Shown here: piece by piece, positions 9,219 to 20,600 of the stretch
Position numbering within the stretch: the stretch's first letter is position 1
Layout: every line of letters begins with the position of its first letter
DNA from: Verticillium longisporum
Taxonomy: Eukaryota > Ascomycota > Sordariomycetes > Glomerellales > Plectosphaerellaceae
Length of the DNA stretch: 64,000 nt
Direction of reading: 5' to 3'
Assembly: GCA_019188255.1 (NCBI GenBank)
Contig: JAETXT010000006.1
Location: 5,146,001 to 5,210,000 of the forward strand
The notes under the pieces: model-generated
What the model saw: the letters and a program-made list of their open reading frames with translations, nothing else
The model's database searches: none
What the model was told of the DNA's origin: nothing
Translations under genes and position numbers: made by a program

Positions 9219-12200
9219 CATCCCTTTTCACGAAGGTGGTCAATGAAGGCATTGCCAAGAAGGCTCGGAGCTGTGACAGGGAGACCCTGAAGAACCCACT
9301 TCGTCGTCTGCCCTGCCTTAAGTGCACTTTCCATCCAGACAATGCCAGGGCACTTTCCATCCAGACAATGCCAGGAGGCTCCTCAGAGCTGGATTCACGA
9401 CAGAGCTCCTGAAGAGGGGACTCATCACGCTCTCTGAAGTTCGGTGGCGCGTTGCCGGGAATTGGAGCCAAATCGTCGGCTACGAAGCCGAGACGGTTTT
9501 CTTCAGGTCTATTCTCACATTGACTTCTTCTGCTTCTTACTACGAGGTACACCATTCACTCCCTTCCGTTGGCGTAACAATATGCCACGAGTCTCGTCTT
9601 ATCACTTGCTTAGCTAGGTTCACAAATCAGAATGCTATGAACCATTGTGGCGAATATGACCCATGTGCGGCAGGCAGGAATTGACAGTTTTTCTTTTGGA
9701 TTTGAAGGTTCCATGCGCTCATGCACAGTCTGTTCGCTTCATAATCGGCACGACGAGGATGCATGTGGTCTTCCTGTGAGATGAAAACGGGACCCAGTAA
9801 TGTAATAGTGCTGGTTGAAGGCTGCATTTTCCTTGACCTTGATGTAGTGCCCACCGAGATGAGAGCCAGATCCAAAAGGAGGGTTTCATTTCCTACCGGC
9901 AGATGAAGAACACGTGTTTAAGCCCACGATATCAATGCCCAGGCACTGCTCGCACTTGATTATGAGCAGGGCGAGATCGTCACGCGTCGTGCTCCACCCC
10001 AAAACACGCAGTCCGGCATCCATGTAGCTCAGGGGGTTATCCCCCTACAGCTAACCTGTCCCAACAAACGACGAGCCTCCGGGACCTGAAAGAGTGGTCC
10101 GAGTCAGCCGCCTCCCTGTCAATGGGACCATCACGATCCCCGACGTCCGGGAAAGCAGGAACATCACATGATGAAGACCAGGCGCGGGCTACCCGGCTCA
10201 TCACATTCACAGGAACGGGCACGTTCAGGGGGTAAGGGGAATTTCCTTAGCGCGAGCCGAGGTCCTGGGCCGCTCATCTCGTTTTGCGCTGACAACCTGC
10301 TTCGGCGTCCGAGTGTGGCCGACACCTTCTGCTAAGAAGCCCGAGCGAAAAAAGGAAGGGCTGGCATTCTTCTTTCGTCTGAGATGCTCCCGGAGCATGA
10401 TGGGAAAGATGAGCAAGCTGCGAGGAAGACACGGAGGAAGCAAGGTTCGGAGATCGAAGGTGGAAACCGAGATGAACCCAAGGAAAAGTTTCTGCCTCGC
10501 TTCTTCTATCTCGCTTCTCCTGTTGTTCAGCGGATCGACGCAAGTGGCTTGGGATTCTTCTGCCTGCGTGTCTCCCTGTCTCTCCTGATCGCCGTCCACA
10601 GACGAGACTTGTGCCGAAACGAGACAAGGGCCCAGCAGACGAGGAGAGGAACACGAGAAACATGGAACTCGAGGGGCGACGCGTCGTTGGGTCAAGGAAA
10701 TGAAAGAAGGACCAGGATCAGGGCGAGGCCAGGGGCGACGAACCGGAATGTGTCGTTGACCCGTCCGCGCCGGTTTCATCAGATAAAAAAAAAATGAGCC
10801 TCGAGGCCAGGGGCGACAGGGGGGGAATAAAGTTATCAGATCAAAGAGTGCTGGTGGGTGAGTGGGACGGACGGTCGCCTTGGGGTGTGCCGCGGTAGGA
10901 AGAGGGAACCAGTGAGTGGAGATGACGAGGAAAGGGGGCGGCGCCAGGCCTAGAGACAGGCATCGAGACAGGCATGCTCGGTGGGCTGGCCGGTTTCGGA
11001 GGAAATGTCGTTATTTGTGACCGATTAGATGTGATTGATTTGATGAGATGAGATTGATAAGATTATTCCACGGTGCAGCAGCGTCGTAGAAGCCCTCAGG
11101 CAGGCGTTCTGGGCGTCTGTGAGTCGCAAGGGGGACCACGGCACGGTATGAGTGGCTGGAATGATGGGGTGGATCGCCGTGGCTACCCGCATGCTGTCTC
11201 ACTTCTCACTTGCTCTGCAATTGTTCTTGCTTGGCGAAAGGCTGCTCTGGTGCCTTGGTCCTTTGGGCTTTGGGCTGGCTTTGGGCTTCGGAGTGACAGG
11301 AGCACATCATCCGGAAGGAGTATCACCACCCACTCTCTCTTGTCTTTCCGACTGAGCAGTCTGTGGCCCATGGCCCTCTGATGGTGCAACGGTGATCACC
11401 ATCATGGCTCTTATTACTTCGATACCGGACGAAGAGTCAGCTGACTCCCCGACTTTGTTCTGCATCATTCATGACAACGAAACGATGCATGTGCCCTCGG
11501 CTTGGCGCATCGGGCCAGCTCGGTTCGGCGGCGCGAACTGGGGCCGGGAACTGTACCGGGACTGGACCGCGGGGCAGTGCTAGGCCCTGTGAGGCCTGGG
11601 AAACCTGCTGCGCTCCCTGCCAGGATTTCTCTCTGCTGCATTGCCGGGGCCATGAATCCACCGCATCCTGGCCTGCCCCCTGCCTTGTTGGGTGCGCACG
11701 TTTCCCCGATTCGGTTGGGAAGCGGAGAGCCTTCATCACCGAAGCAGGAGAAGAGAAGCTTGAGGGCACAGAGAAGCAAACGAACGTTGGGTGATCATCA
11801 TCGAATCGAGCAGAAAAAAAAAACATGACAATGGACAGACAAAAGGGGGACGGAAATTGGCGTCGCCTGTCGTCGGGCCACGTCTGGGCTCAGAGTGGTC
11901 AGGTAGGTTAGGTGGCCTGACGCACGCCTTGTAGCCCAGGTGAACCCTTTTTTTTGGGGGGGGTGGTGGTTTCGGCTTATCTGATGGGCGACCATCTGAT
12001 AATGCCCAGTTTGCTTTTTTGGGGGGTAATCATTGTGGTTTTCCGCGCGGCAACCCGTCCGGGAATGCACTCGCGAGTTGGGCATCTCCTATCACGGAAC
12101 CAACAAGGTAGGGCTGCAAGCCATTAGGGAATTGTGGAGGAAAGGGTCCGCGAATCGCTGGCTGCGCGCAATCGCACGCGCAATGGTGTAATGTACATGA

Positions 12201-13315
12201 TATGCACGAGCGATGCTGGCCCTCTCGCTGCCCCCTCACAATGTCGAGTGTAATCGAAGGCACAAGAGACGCCTAAGAGAGAGCCCTCTGGTGGATCACG
12301 ATGAGGGGGCGTGGGTGAAGGGGAACTTGGGGACAAGAGGTACAACAGACACTGAGAGACAAACGACAAGCGACAGTCCCTCGTCTTGTCGACAAGCCGA
12401 GCCCATTTGCCTGGCTTGCCTGGTCTGCCCAAAACTTTTTTCTCTGCCCTTGCTTTCCAGCGCCTCGGAATGGTAGCCACGCACTACTGGGGCTGGGCTC
12501 GTTTGGGCTGGGGCGGGCTCACTGGCAATTGACATGCATTGGGGTCGGTCGGCGAGCACCGGAGGAGGAGGGGGGAGGGGGGAGAGGGTGATCTTAGTAA
12601 GGAAAAGGGGTGGGCTGATGAGCGGCTGACTATCATTATCTCATCAATCGCTGATTACAGTGGTCTTGTCCACTCATGCTCACCAATGCTCAAGTGCTGA
12701 GCGTGCAATGACCACATGTCGTCTCTATTGCCACGCCTCACCATCGCTCCTGGCCATTCCCGTCCCAGCAAAGTGTCCCCAGGACATGGGTCCCAAGCCA
12801 GTCTCTCCTCCCCTTCCCCAAATCCGAACCCAGCGATGATAGTGGCAGTGGCAGTAGCGACCATGGCACGAGCACGGGCAAGAGCATAGCCGTACCGTGC
12901 CCGTGTCGCCTCTCTTTTCTCCCCTCGGTCTGCCACTTTTTTTCAGAACTGTCCCCTTTCACCTCCTCAACTGTCCAACCCGACACACACTGCCGTCGCC
13001 TCTTCTTGTCTTGACAAGAAATCCGTCATCGACCAAGTCCATTATTACCAACAGTCCGACCCAAATACCACCGCCGTGCCTCCTCTCCCTACCGGCACTT
13101 CAACGCCCCCCCATCGTCATGCCCTCGGCTTCCTGACGACTCGCGTAAATGTGAACCCACCCACTTTACGCCACCCTACATCAAGACCCTTCTCCCGACA
13201 ACCTCCACACCCGACACGGCCCTCTCCTCCCCTCGACAGGCCTCACCTCTGTCGACCTCTTCAATTCCGTTCCTACGCCAGTCGCCCTCTGTATTACCTC
13301 CCCAACAGAACCGCA
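9219..13315. other. 4.1-kb gene-poor region upstream of the flavoprotein
   Basis: No ORF here has a recognisable motif or natural protein composition; the longer ones are Arg/Ser/Pro-rich shadows of GC-rich DNA. The right-hand 400 bp are strongly C/T-rich, as in fungal promoters and 5' leaders. Homopolymer runs occur near 11813-11824 (A), 11949-11967 (T then G) and 12568-12586 (G-rich). It may contain a long leader, a non-coding RNA, or nothing. Confidence 0.45.
9324..9375 (+). repeat. Perfect 26-bp tandem duplication
   Basis: The 26 bases at 9324-9349 are repeated exactly at 9350-9375 (core CACTTTCCATCCAGACAATG). It lies 105 bp past the kinase-like gene stop, in sequence with no gene. Two identical copies suggest a recent slippage duplication or an assembly artefact. 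Confidence 0.9.
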
Positions 13316-15153
13316 ATGGCCGCGACGACAAAGGTCTCGGCCCTCGTTGCCGCCGCCACAGGATGCATTCCCGAGGAGCCCCGAACCCCCTCCATTGCCC
13401 CCTCCTTGACCTTCTCCGAAGAGTCGGAAGGCCAGGAGGAGCAGCTGCCGGTCGAGCCTCTGCGTCGCCGCCGTGCGTCTACGAGACTCATTGCGCAGAA
13501 CTCGGCTGATATCCAGCGCCTCACCGGCGAGTCTACCGCCCAATTGATCGAGCGGTGCTGCGGTGGCGGCTGTTGTATGAAGGCCGGCGTGAAGAAGGCC
13601 GGCGTTGAGTACGAGTCCATTCCCCTCCCCGACAACCACGCCTTCAGGTCTCTCGCTCTTAGGATTGGCGAATGCCCGACCCTCCTCACCAAGATCACCG
13701 ACCTGCCCGAACAGACAGTCTTCTTCGAGCCTCCGCGCCGCACCTCGCCCGCCCCCTCGACTGCCGATTCGGCTGTTTCTGTCGGCGCCCATGCCAGCCC
13801 AACGACCCCACCGGCTGACAAGGTGGCGAGTCTTTCTCTCGAGGACGTCAACACCAAGATTCAACCGCCCAACTACGTCCAGCCCCACCCTCCTCACCAC
13901 GTCTTTGCCGCCCGCATCGACTCGACCCGCGAGTTGACCAAGCCTGGTGCCGAGAAGCGTACCTACCACTTCGATATCGACATCTCCTCGTACCCCGAGG
14001 AAGATGGCACCGACTTCAAGGTCGGCGGCGCCATTGGCGTCATGGCCCCCAACGACCCCGCCATGGTCGACGACGTCTTCGACGCCCTGATGGTGCCTCG
14101 CTTCGTGCGCGACAAGCCTGTGCTCATGAAGACGTCCAGAGGCCGATGGCCTACTGTCTGGGGCGAGGACGAGCCCCGAGAGCTCCTGACCACCCGACGC
14201 GACCTGCTCACCTGGTGCTCCGACATTCAGTCCTACCCTCCGACCAAGAATCTCCTCCGCATCCTTGCAGAGTACGCCGCCGACGAGAACGAGAAGAAGC
14301 TCCTGATGTACCTCTGCGCCGCCGAAGGCCAGGGCGTCTTCTGCGACTTCCGCACCGGCCCTCACGTCTCTCTCTTTCAGCTGCTGAGCGCGTTCCCAAG
14401 CTCTCATCCGCCTCTCGACCTACTTCTCTCCGTCCTACAGCCTCTGATGCCGCGCTTCTACTCCTTGTCGAACGACCCTCACGACTCGTACAAGACTCGT
14501 GATGGCAAGGTGCACCGTCTCGTCGAGATTGCAGTCACGGTTCATGAGTCCGCTGACTGGCTCCACGGCACCCGCACCGGCATTGGCTCCGGCTTCTTTG
14601 AGCGTCAGGCCCAGAAGTTCCTCGCCGCTCAGAAGGCCGGCGAGAGCAGCCCCGAGTTCTATGTCCCCATGTTCAAGGGCCTCATGGCCAACCCCTTGCC
14701 AAGCAGTTCGTCTCGGATGGTCCCATGCTGCTTATCGGTGCCGGCGTCGGCATCGCCCCCTTCCGCGGCTTTGTCCAGCGTCGTCTGAAGACGGCCAACT
14801 GCGCCAACAAGGTCTGGGTTCTGCAGGGCATTCGCGACTCGCTTGTCGACGAAATCTACTCGGGCGAGTGGGGCGTGCACGAAGATGAGGTGAAGCGCGT
14901 CATCCAGAGCCGCACCGGCGAGGGCCGCTATGTGCAGGAGGAGGTGCGTAACCAGGCCGATCTCGTTTGGTACATTGCCAATGCCGTCGACGGTCGCGTC
15001 TTTGTCTGCGGGAGCAGCAAGGGCATGGGTGAGGGCGTCGAGGATGCCCTCGTCGACGTTGCCATGTCCAAGGGCAACCTCGAGCGCGAGGAGGCCAGGA
15101 AATACTGGGACCTCAAGAGAGAGGCCGGTCAGTACATCGCCGAGACTTGGTGA
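13316..15153 (+). CDS. FNR-type flavoprotein reductase without a flavodoxin domain (1-nt frameshift)
   Basis: The ATG at 13316 has a good context (CCGCAATGG). The frame runs to about 14698 and continues in another frame to the TGA at 15151-15153. The switch falls between MANPL and AKQFVSDGPMLL, where CCCTTGCC reads correctly only if one G is added. The combined product is about 612 aa. From about residue 210 it matches the FAD/NADP module of diflavin reductases: HHVFAARIDSTRELT, RFYSLSND (FAD-binding RxYS, near residue 380), GAGVGIAPFRGF (nucleotide pyrophosphate loop), VFVCGSSKGMGEGV. No FMN/flavodoxin domain precedes it. Instead there is a disordered Ser/Pro/Glu-rich segment and a Cys-rich patch, ERCCGGGCCMK (about residues 80-90). 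It is probably an NADPH-dependent electron-transfer protein with unknown partner. The frameshift may be an assembly indel, since both sides are conserved. Confidence 0.75.
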
Positions 15154-16947
15154 GCCGGGGACGCAGCGGTTGCATCAGAGTATATATCACGAGGGCAGCA
15201 AGTGCTTACGGGTGCTGCGCCGCACAATTACGGCCTTTGTTGGGGCTCGGGGATTTCTGGCGGCCGGGTCTTATCTCCGGCCGGACTTGCCTAGGGTGTC
15301 TGTGAACGAAAGTCCGACAAAACGAATGAATCATCGACATGGATCGAGTAGACGGCGTTGGGAATCGAGTCGGTCCCCGGGGGCCTGACCTCGAAGTTTT
15401 TTGACTGCACAATTGGTGCATTACGGTAGACAAATGGGTGGTGGGCATGTTTTGGATTGCAGCTGACATTTCGAGGTGCTCAGTCTGCATGCTTGTTGGC
15501 ATGGATGGCGTTTGGGGTTAGATTTGTGGTTGTATTATGTAGCAAATACGAGGATGGTCAAGTGCCACGGCCTTCAGTAACATGGCGATGGTTGCACTGT
15601 CAATGTACGGAACTGCTGGAAAGGTGATAGGATCAAGCTCATGAGAGCGTGGCAGAGAACCTGGGCACTTCTGCTTGACTACCGTGAAGGTCCATAGGCA
15701 CAGTAGATCAGCAGCAACGTAATGGAGCATCCACCTATGAGGCGTGTAGAACGATTCTGTCAGAGGACATAAGCGAGCTTCTCCAGTGCGTATCCTCTGT
15801 CCATCCACTTTCTTGCAGACGCTTGGGTAAACTTGAGGTTTGTCTATCTATCTTCTGTTGTTATTTTCTTCTCCAGAGTACGGCCAGATCAGGGGCACCA
15901 TCGAGAACGCATCAGCCCTCCTAGGACAGCAAACACAGATCACTCCATGGCCACCGTACCTCAATCTATCCATTTTGATGAACGGCGGTGAAATCCAGTA
16001 CGAACTCGATATAGCCCGCCGGCATCGAACCACCAATCATAAAATTCCACCGACCGTCCCTAGACCGTGATCGTAAAAGCGACCGTAGACGCCTACAGCA
16101 TCTCCAGCTCCGGTAGCGTCACTTCCCGCCGTTGCCGCCGTTCAGTGCCCGGCCGCGTCTAGCATGATAACCCAGAACACAGCAACAGCAGGAAGATGTT
16201 GCATCCGGCCGTGCCGGTCTGCTGACGGTGTCCATTGGGCTCTGGCCCGTACAATAGCCTAACATTCCGAGCTCAGCCTGTGGCTCTCGCCTATGGAATC
16301 GATGCAGACTTCCCGATTCGGACTCGTCGGGATGAAGTGGCCTGGTATCACGCTCAGTGCCCCCGCATCGCAATGATGTATCGTCAAGCATAAGTAGTAC
16401 GGTGAAGCCACGTTTGAGCTCAGACTGGCAAGTTTCAAATATGGGTTTCGCTATTCTACTCTTTACATAACAGAATGATGGCTCAAGCCGCGCCAATTGT
16501 CTGATACTCTTCGTAGCTAGCCAGAAAGATTGAGCACTACAAATACTTGGCCCTGTGCTGTTGGGTCGTGCAGTGTTTTGACGGGATCAGTTACATGCTG
16601 GCCCTGAGCCGAAAGCCAACGGTGATCCTTTACCTGAATGTCACGCATTCAGAACACGAAGGCTCATCCGGCTTGACATTGCACGATTTCCGAAGGCGCA
16701 GGGTCTACGGGGGAGGTCGGGCGCGTATTCAGGGAGAATAGTGCTAATGTGCACAACTGGGAACATGGAGTTCTCCAAAATGACGTGCCGCTCAAACCTG
16801 CAAACGAGTCACGTCCGCGGCCTTCAACTATCTGTATCCAAGACTTACCAGAAAGCTCAAGTGTGAGATTGAATAAACGTCGTACTGCAATACTGGTGAT
16901 GCCACTAGAAAGTTCAAATAGGAGATTAAATCCAGGTCGTGCTGCAC
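15154..16947. other. Intergenic, no gene seen
   Basis: 1.8 kb between the flavoprotein stop and the LTR remnants. ORFs here are short and lack motifs. Base composition falls toward the right as the repeat region begins. Confidence 0.45.
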
Positions 16948-17397
16948 TGGTCGGGAGACCTCTGCGAAGCTAGGGCAAAGGGGGCTAGTCAGGGGCTCAG
17001 GGCTACGAGATCATACCTCCCTAGGTACCTATATATAAGATACCTAGCTATGTCAGGTGGCCCTCCGGAACTACTAAGCAAGGGGTTCGGTCGGAGGCAA
17101 AGGGTTACGAAAAAGGTATGTATGAAGACTGCGGAGGGCCCTCCAAGCTTCAAGCTGCGGAAGGCCAGAATTCAGATATATTCCGACTCCTAACCTATAT
17201 TCTAATTGTCTGCGGACCTTGTAGAGGACCCCTTCATTCTGCACCACATCGAGCACCGACAATATACGGACTGCGGAGGGCCCTGTGAGGTACGGAGGGC
17301 GAGAATTCTGATTGATTCCGATCCCCTTCCTATATTCTATTGCCTGTGAACTACGTGTAGAAGACTTTCTCACTCTGCTCTAAATCCAGCATTGACA
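16948..17397 (+). mobile_element. Old LTR copy split by a younger LTR copy (nested remnant)
   Basis: 16948-17050 resembles the 5' half of the solo LTR at 49959-50162: GGGGCTAGTCAGGGGCTC, CTACGAGA, then TATATATA. 17262-17397 resembles its 3' half: GACTGCGGAGGGCCC, AGAATTC, CCTATATTCTA, TTGCCTGTG, then ending TTGACA. Between the two halves lies a more complete copy with LTR-like ends (17051-17261). The simplest reading is an ancient LTR interrupted by a later insertion of the same family. No coding part of a retrotransposon remains. Ends of the old copy are approximate. Confidence 0.6.
17051..17261 (+). mobile_element. LTR-like copy, same family as the solo LTR at 50 kb
   Basis: The copy starts TGTCAGGTGG and ends CACCGACA, close to the TGTCAG..CTGACA termini of the intact solo LTR. 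Internal matches in the same order include AAGGGTTACGA, GACTGCGGAGGGCCC, GGCCAGAATTCAGAT, ACCTATATTCTAA and GACCCCTTCATTCTG. Length is 211 bp against 204 bp. Flanking 5-mers (AGCTA and ATATA) do not match clearly, so no target duplication survives. It sits about 360 bp upstream of the NLR gene start. Confidence 0.65.
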
Positions 17398-17618
17398 GCA
17401 ATACTAGTGATGGTCCCGGTATCAGACTGGCCTGACAGCTTATAAGGCCGGGCATAGTGCCATGCGAGGCAATTCAACGTTGTACTCACACTCTTACCCA
17501 TGTGAGCCCTCTGACGGTTGTACCACGCCTTTCCTATGTCTGTGCATCAAATCCAGGACAAGGCTTGTTCACTGACGTGGCAGTCACATGATAACATGTC
17601 ACCTCACGACGAGGCTGG

Positions 17619-20600
17619 ATGCTGACCACCATATCGACAACCCCTCATCTTCTTGGCCTCTCTCCACTTTCCATCTTCGTGTCAGTCAAGAACGCTACGG
17701 ACAATAAGAAACGAAAAACAATGGGAAAGGACGATTGCTCCCCAGATCAAGTTCCGGGTGCTTCAAGCGAAAAGGCCGCACAGACTGGCCCCCCGGACAA
17801 GGCGCCACCGCACCGTCGGCTTTTCCTCAACCAGCAGCGTGCCCTCGCTACAGTTCAGAGGGAGTATAGAATCGGCAATAGCATCGTGATAGAGGGCGAA
17901 ATAGGGGTCGGGTATACGCGCCTTGTCGCTCCTCATCTGGGAACCGAACTGACGAGCGTATAGCAAAACCCTTGTTGCCAGGGAAGCGGCAAAATGGCTG
18001 CAGACCGTCCATCCAGGACTCAAGACTCTCGAGATCCATGCAGATGCCTGGACGAACTTTGAGGGAGGGTTTCAGGCGCTCGCTGGAAAGGCCAAGGCGA
18101 GTTTCGGCAGTGCGCCGCGCTTCCTCCGACAGGATCCCTACCAGGAATTGGGACGCCGTATACGTCTTGCGACAAGAATAGAGAACTTGGAGCAGTTTAA
18201 GACGTGGTTCGAAGACGAAAGCCAGATGTGGTGTGTTATCATGGACCGAGCGGACGACGAAGAACTGCTGTTCGGAAGTGAAAACAATTCCTCCATGGAT
18301 CGGCCGGGGATGGCGGAATACCTTCCTCGAGGAAGAAACGTATTCCATATCTTCACAACAAGGAGTCATAGAATTGCAGGCCGTCTCGTCGCGACACATT
18401 CGGACTGTTTACGCCTAGATTCGCCAGCCGAGACAGATGCCACAATCTTCTTGCAGGACCATGGAGGAATTTATACCAACATGGCGTTTTCAAAACAGGT
18501 CGTCACCGCGCTGGGATTCAACCCTCTCGCTATCCGGAAGATAGGCGATACCTGGAAAGGCACACTCTGGTCGCTACCAGATGCGGCCATGGAATTCCTG
18601 GCCAACAAGAAACAAGCAGAAGCGATGGCTCAAATCGAGAACCCGAGCCTGCGTGCTGTGCTTCAAGCACTCCAAACGACTGAAGCTTCGGCCTTCAACG
18701 TCCTCGCCTCATTGTGTTTCTTTTACCACGGAGTTATACCTCTCTGTTTAGTTGCGTCGTGGTCCAGTGCGTCGCCTCAGAGGCTGGTGACGGACAAAAA
18801 TAATGAGTTCAACGCTTTGAAAAGTCTACATCTGACCGTTAAAAGTTACACCTACTGCAATATTGAATTAGGTAGGGAGGTCTTCCAACGCGGCCTCGAG
18901 ATTCTTCCTGATGTCAAAGCCGCCGTGCTTCGGTATTTGAGGGGATCAGGGCAATTGGAGCAACACCGAGATGCATTTCTTGCGCGGCTCGCCAAAGCCT
19001 TCGAGCCGTATTCCGAGGACTTCGAAAGTGTGGCCCTACAGTGCCGCCATCTCAGACTCGTCTCGCATGGAAAAAATGCGTTCCATCTTTTCCCGGAAGG
19101 AATGAATGCGCGAAATGATTGGGCATTCGTCGTCTACAACACAGGTCGTAATATTCAAGAAAATCGGCTGCCGGTGGGCAATATTATTGGAATGATGGAG
19201 AAAGCGGCTTCGGTTCAGGAGTCATCTCTCGGAGTGGCCCACGATAGAACTCTCGCTACCTTGAACACACTGGCACGCCTCCTCCGCGATACTGGTCAGA
19301 GCCAACGGCAATCGGAGGTTTTGAGGCAGATTGTGCTTGCGAGGGAACATACCCTTACCCACAGCCCCTCGCCAAAGGAAATATCATTCGATAAACAACA
19401 GTCAGTTGAAATCTTGGACAAAGCCTTTGCGCAGTTTGAGAGACTGCTCAACGCACCACGAACAACACCGCTTGCTGCAGGCAACAGTAAGACTCCGAGC
19501 TCGAGCATGTCCGATGCGGCCTGTCTGGTGGAGGAAGTGATCGAGGTGCAGTACAGAACTTCCGTGGGGCTGGGCCTAGAAACGGCGCAGAACCTACACC
19601 GCCTTGCAATGCTTTTGTTGACATGTGAAGCGCTCTCGGAAGCCAAGAGAATGCTTGTACGGTCCATCACTCTCTCAGAAAACACTCTTGGGGCCACTGG
19701 TTCTTTGACCTTAGAGTGCAAAGCGGGCCTAGTCAGCACACCTTTGAAGAACGGCATATGGTGGAGAGCACAGAAATTGAGTCTGGGTGTCTTAGAAGCA
19801 ATGAGGGAAACCCTGGGAGATGAGCATCCCGATACGCTATCGATCAGGATGGACCATGCAATGACGCTTGTGGGACAAAAACAGTGGAAAGAAGCTGAGG
19901 CTTTATTTCGTGAATTGGTCGAAGCCAATGCACGAGTCTTCGGCGAGAGCCACCGCCAAACACTGGCGGCTATGACACAACTCGGAAACATCCTGGAAGA
20001 CTGTGCGCGGTGGGAAGAAGCTGAGCATATTCTGATTGATGTCATGAAGAGAAGCAGAACATCTCTGGGGCGTGACAATCCAGATGTCATTGGGAACATG
20101 GCTCAGCTGGCATCTATATATGCCTCTCAAGATCAGGATCGCTGGGCGGAGTTCGAAGTTGTCGTCAAGGAAATAATGGACATGGAGGCATGGGGGAAAG
20201 GCAACATTCACCCTCAAACTCTACTAACCATGGTAGGACTGGCGTTCCAAACTCGGAAGTATGGAAGACGGGAACACGCGGTGTTTATGTTGAGCGAATG
20301 TATCAAGGTGCTGGAGGTTGCCTATGATGACAATGATCCAATTCTAAGGAAAAGTCGATATTACCTGCTCATTTGGAAAAGGGACGATGCCAAGGAATTC
20401 GCAAAACAAGAGGATGTGGCGATTCTCGGACAGCCCGCAACAATGGGTGTACCTTCTTTTTGGCAACGCTGGGTCACATATTTCTCACCACCAGCCGCGG
20501 GGTATGAAAGATTGCATTTCCGATGCGTAAGTGAAACCAAGGCCAATGGTCTGAAGGAAGCTCACGTTTTCAGGGCTGCGGAAAGCTCCTTTCGATGGAC

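Noticed and set aside
13181..14407. 408-codon minus-strand ORF opposite the flavoprotein
   Set aside because: Gly/Arg/Val-rich shadow with no motif; the plus strand encodes the FNR module.
17074..17373. Minus-strand ORF similar to another at 49930-50163, at first looking like a protein family
   Set aside because: The likeness comes from the shared LTR sequence; the ORFs are short and differ at both ends.
16948..17397. Possible CRISPR-like array because of repeated blocks
   Set aside because: The host is a fungus and the blocks are diverged LTR pieces without regular spacers.
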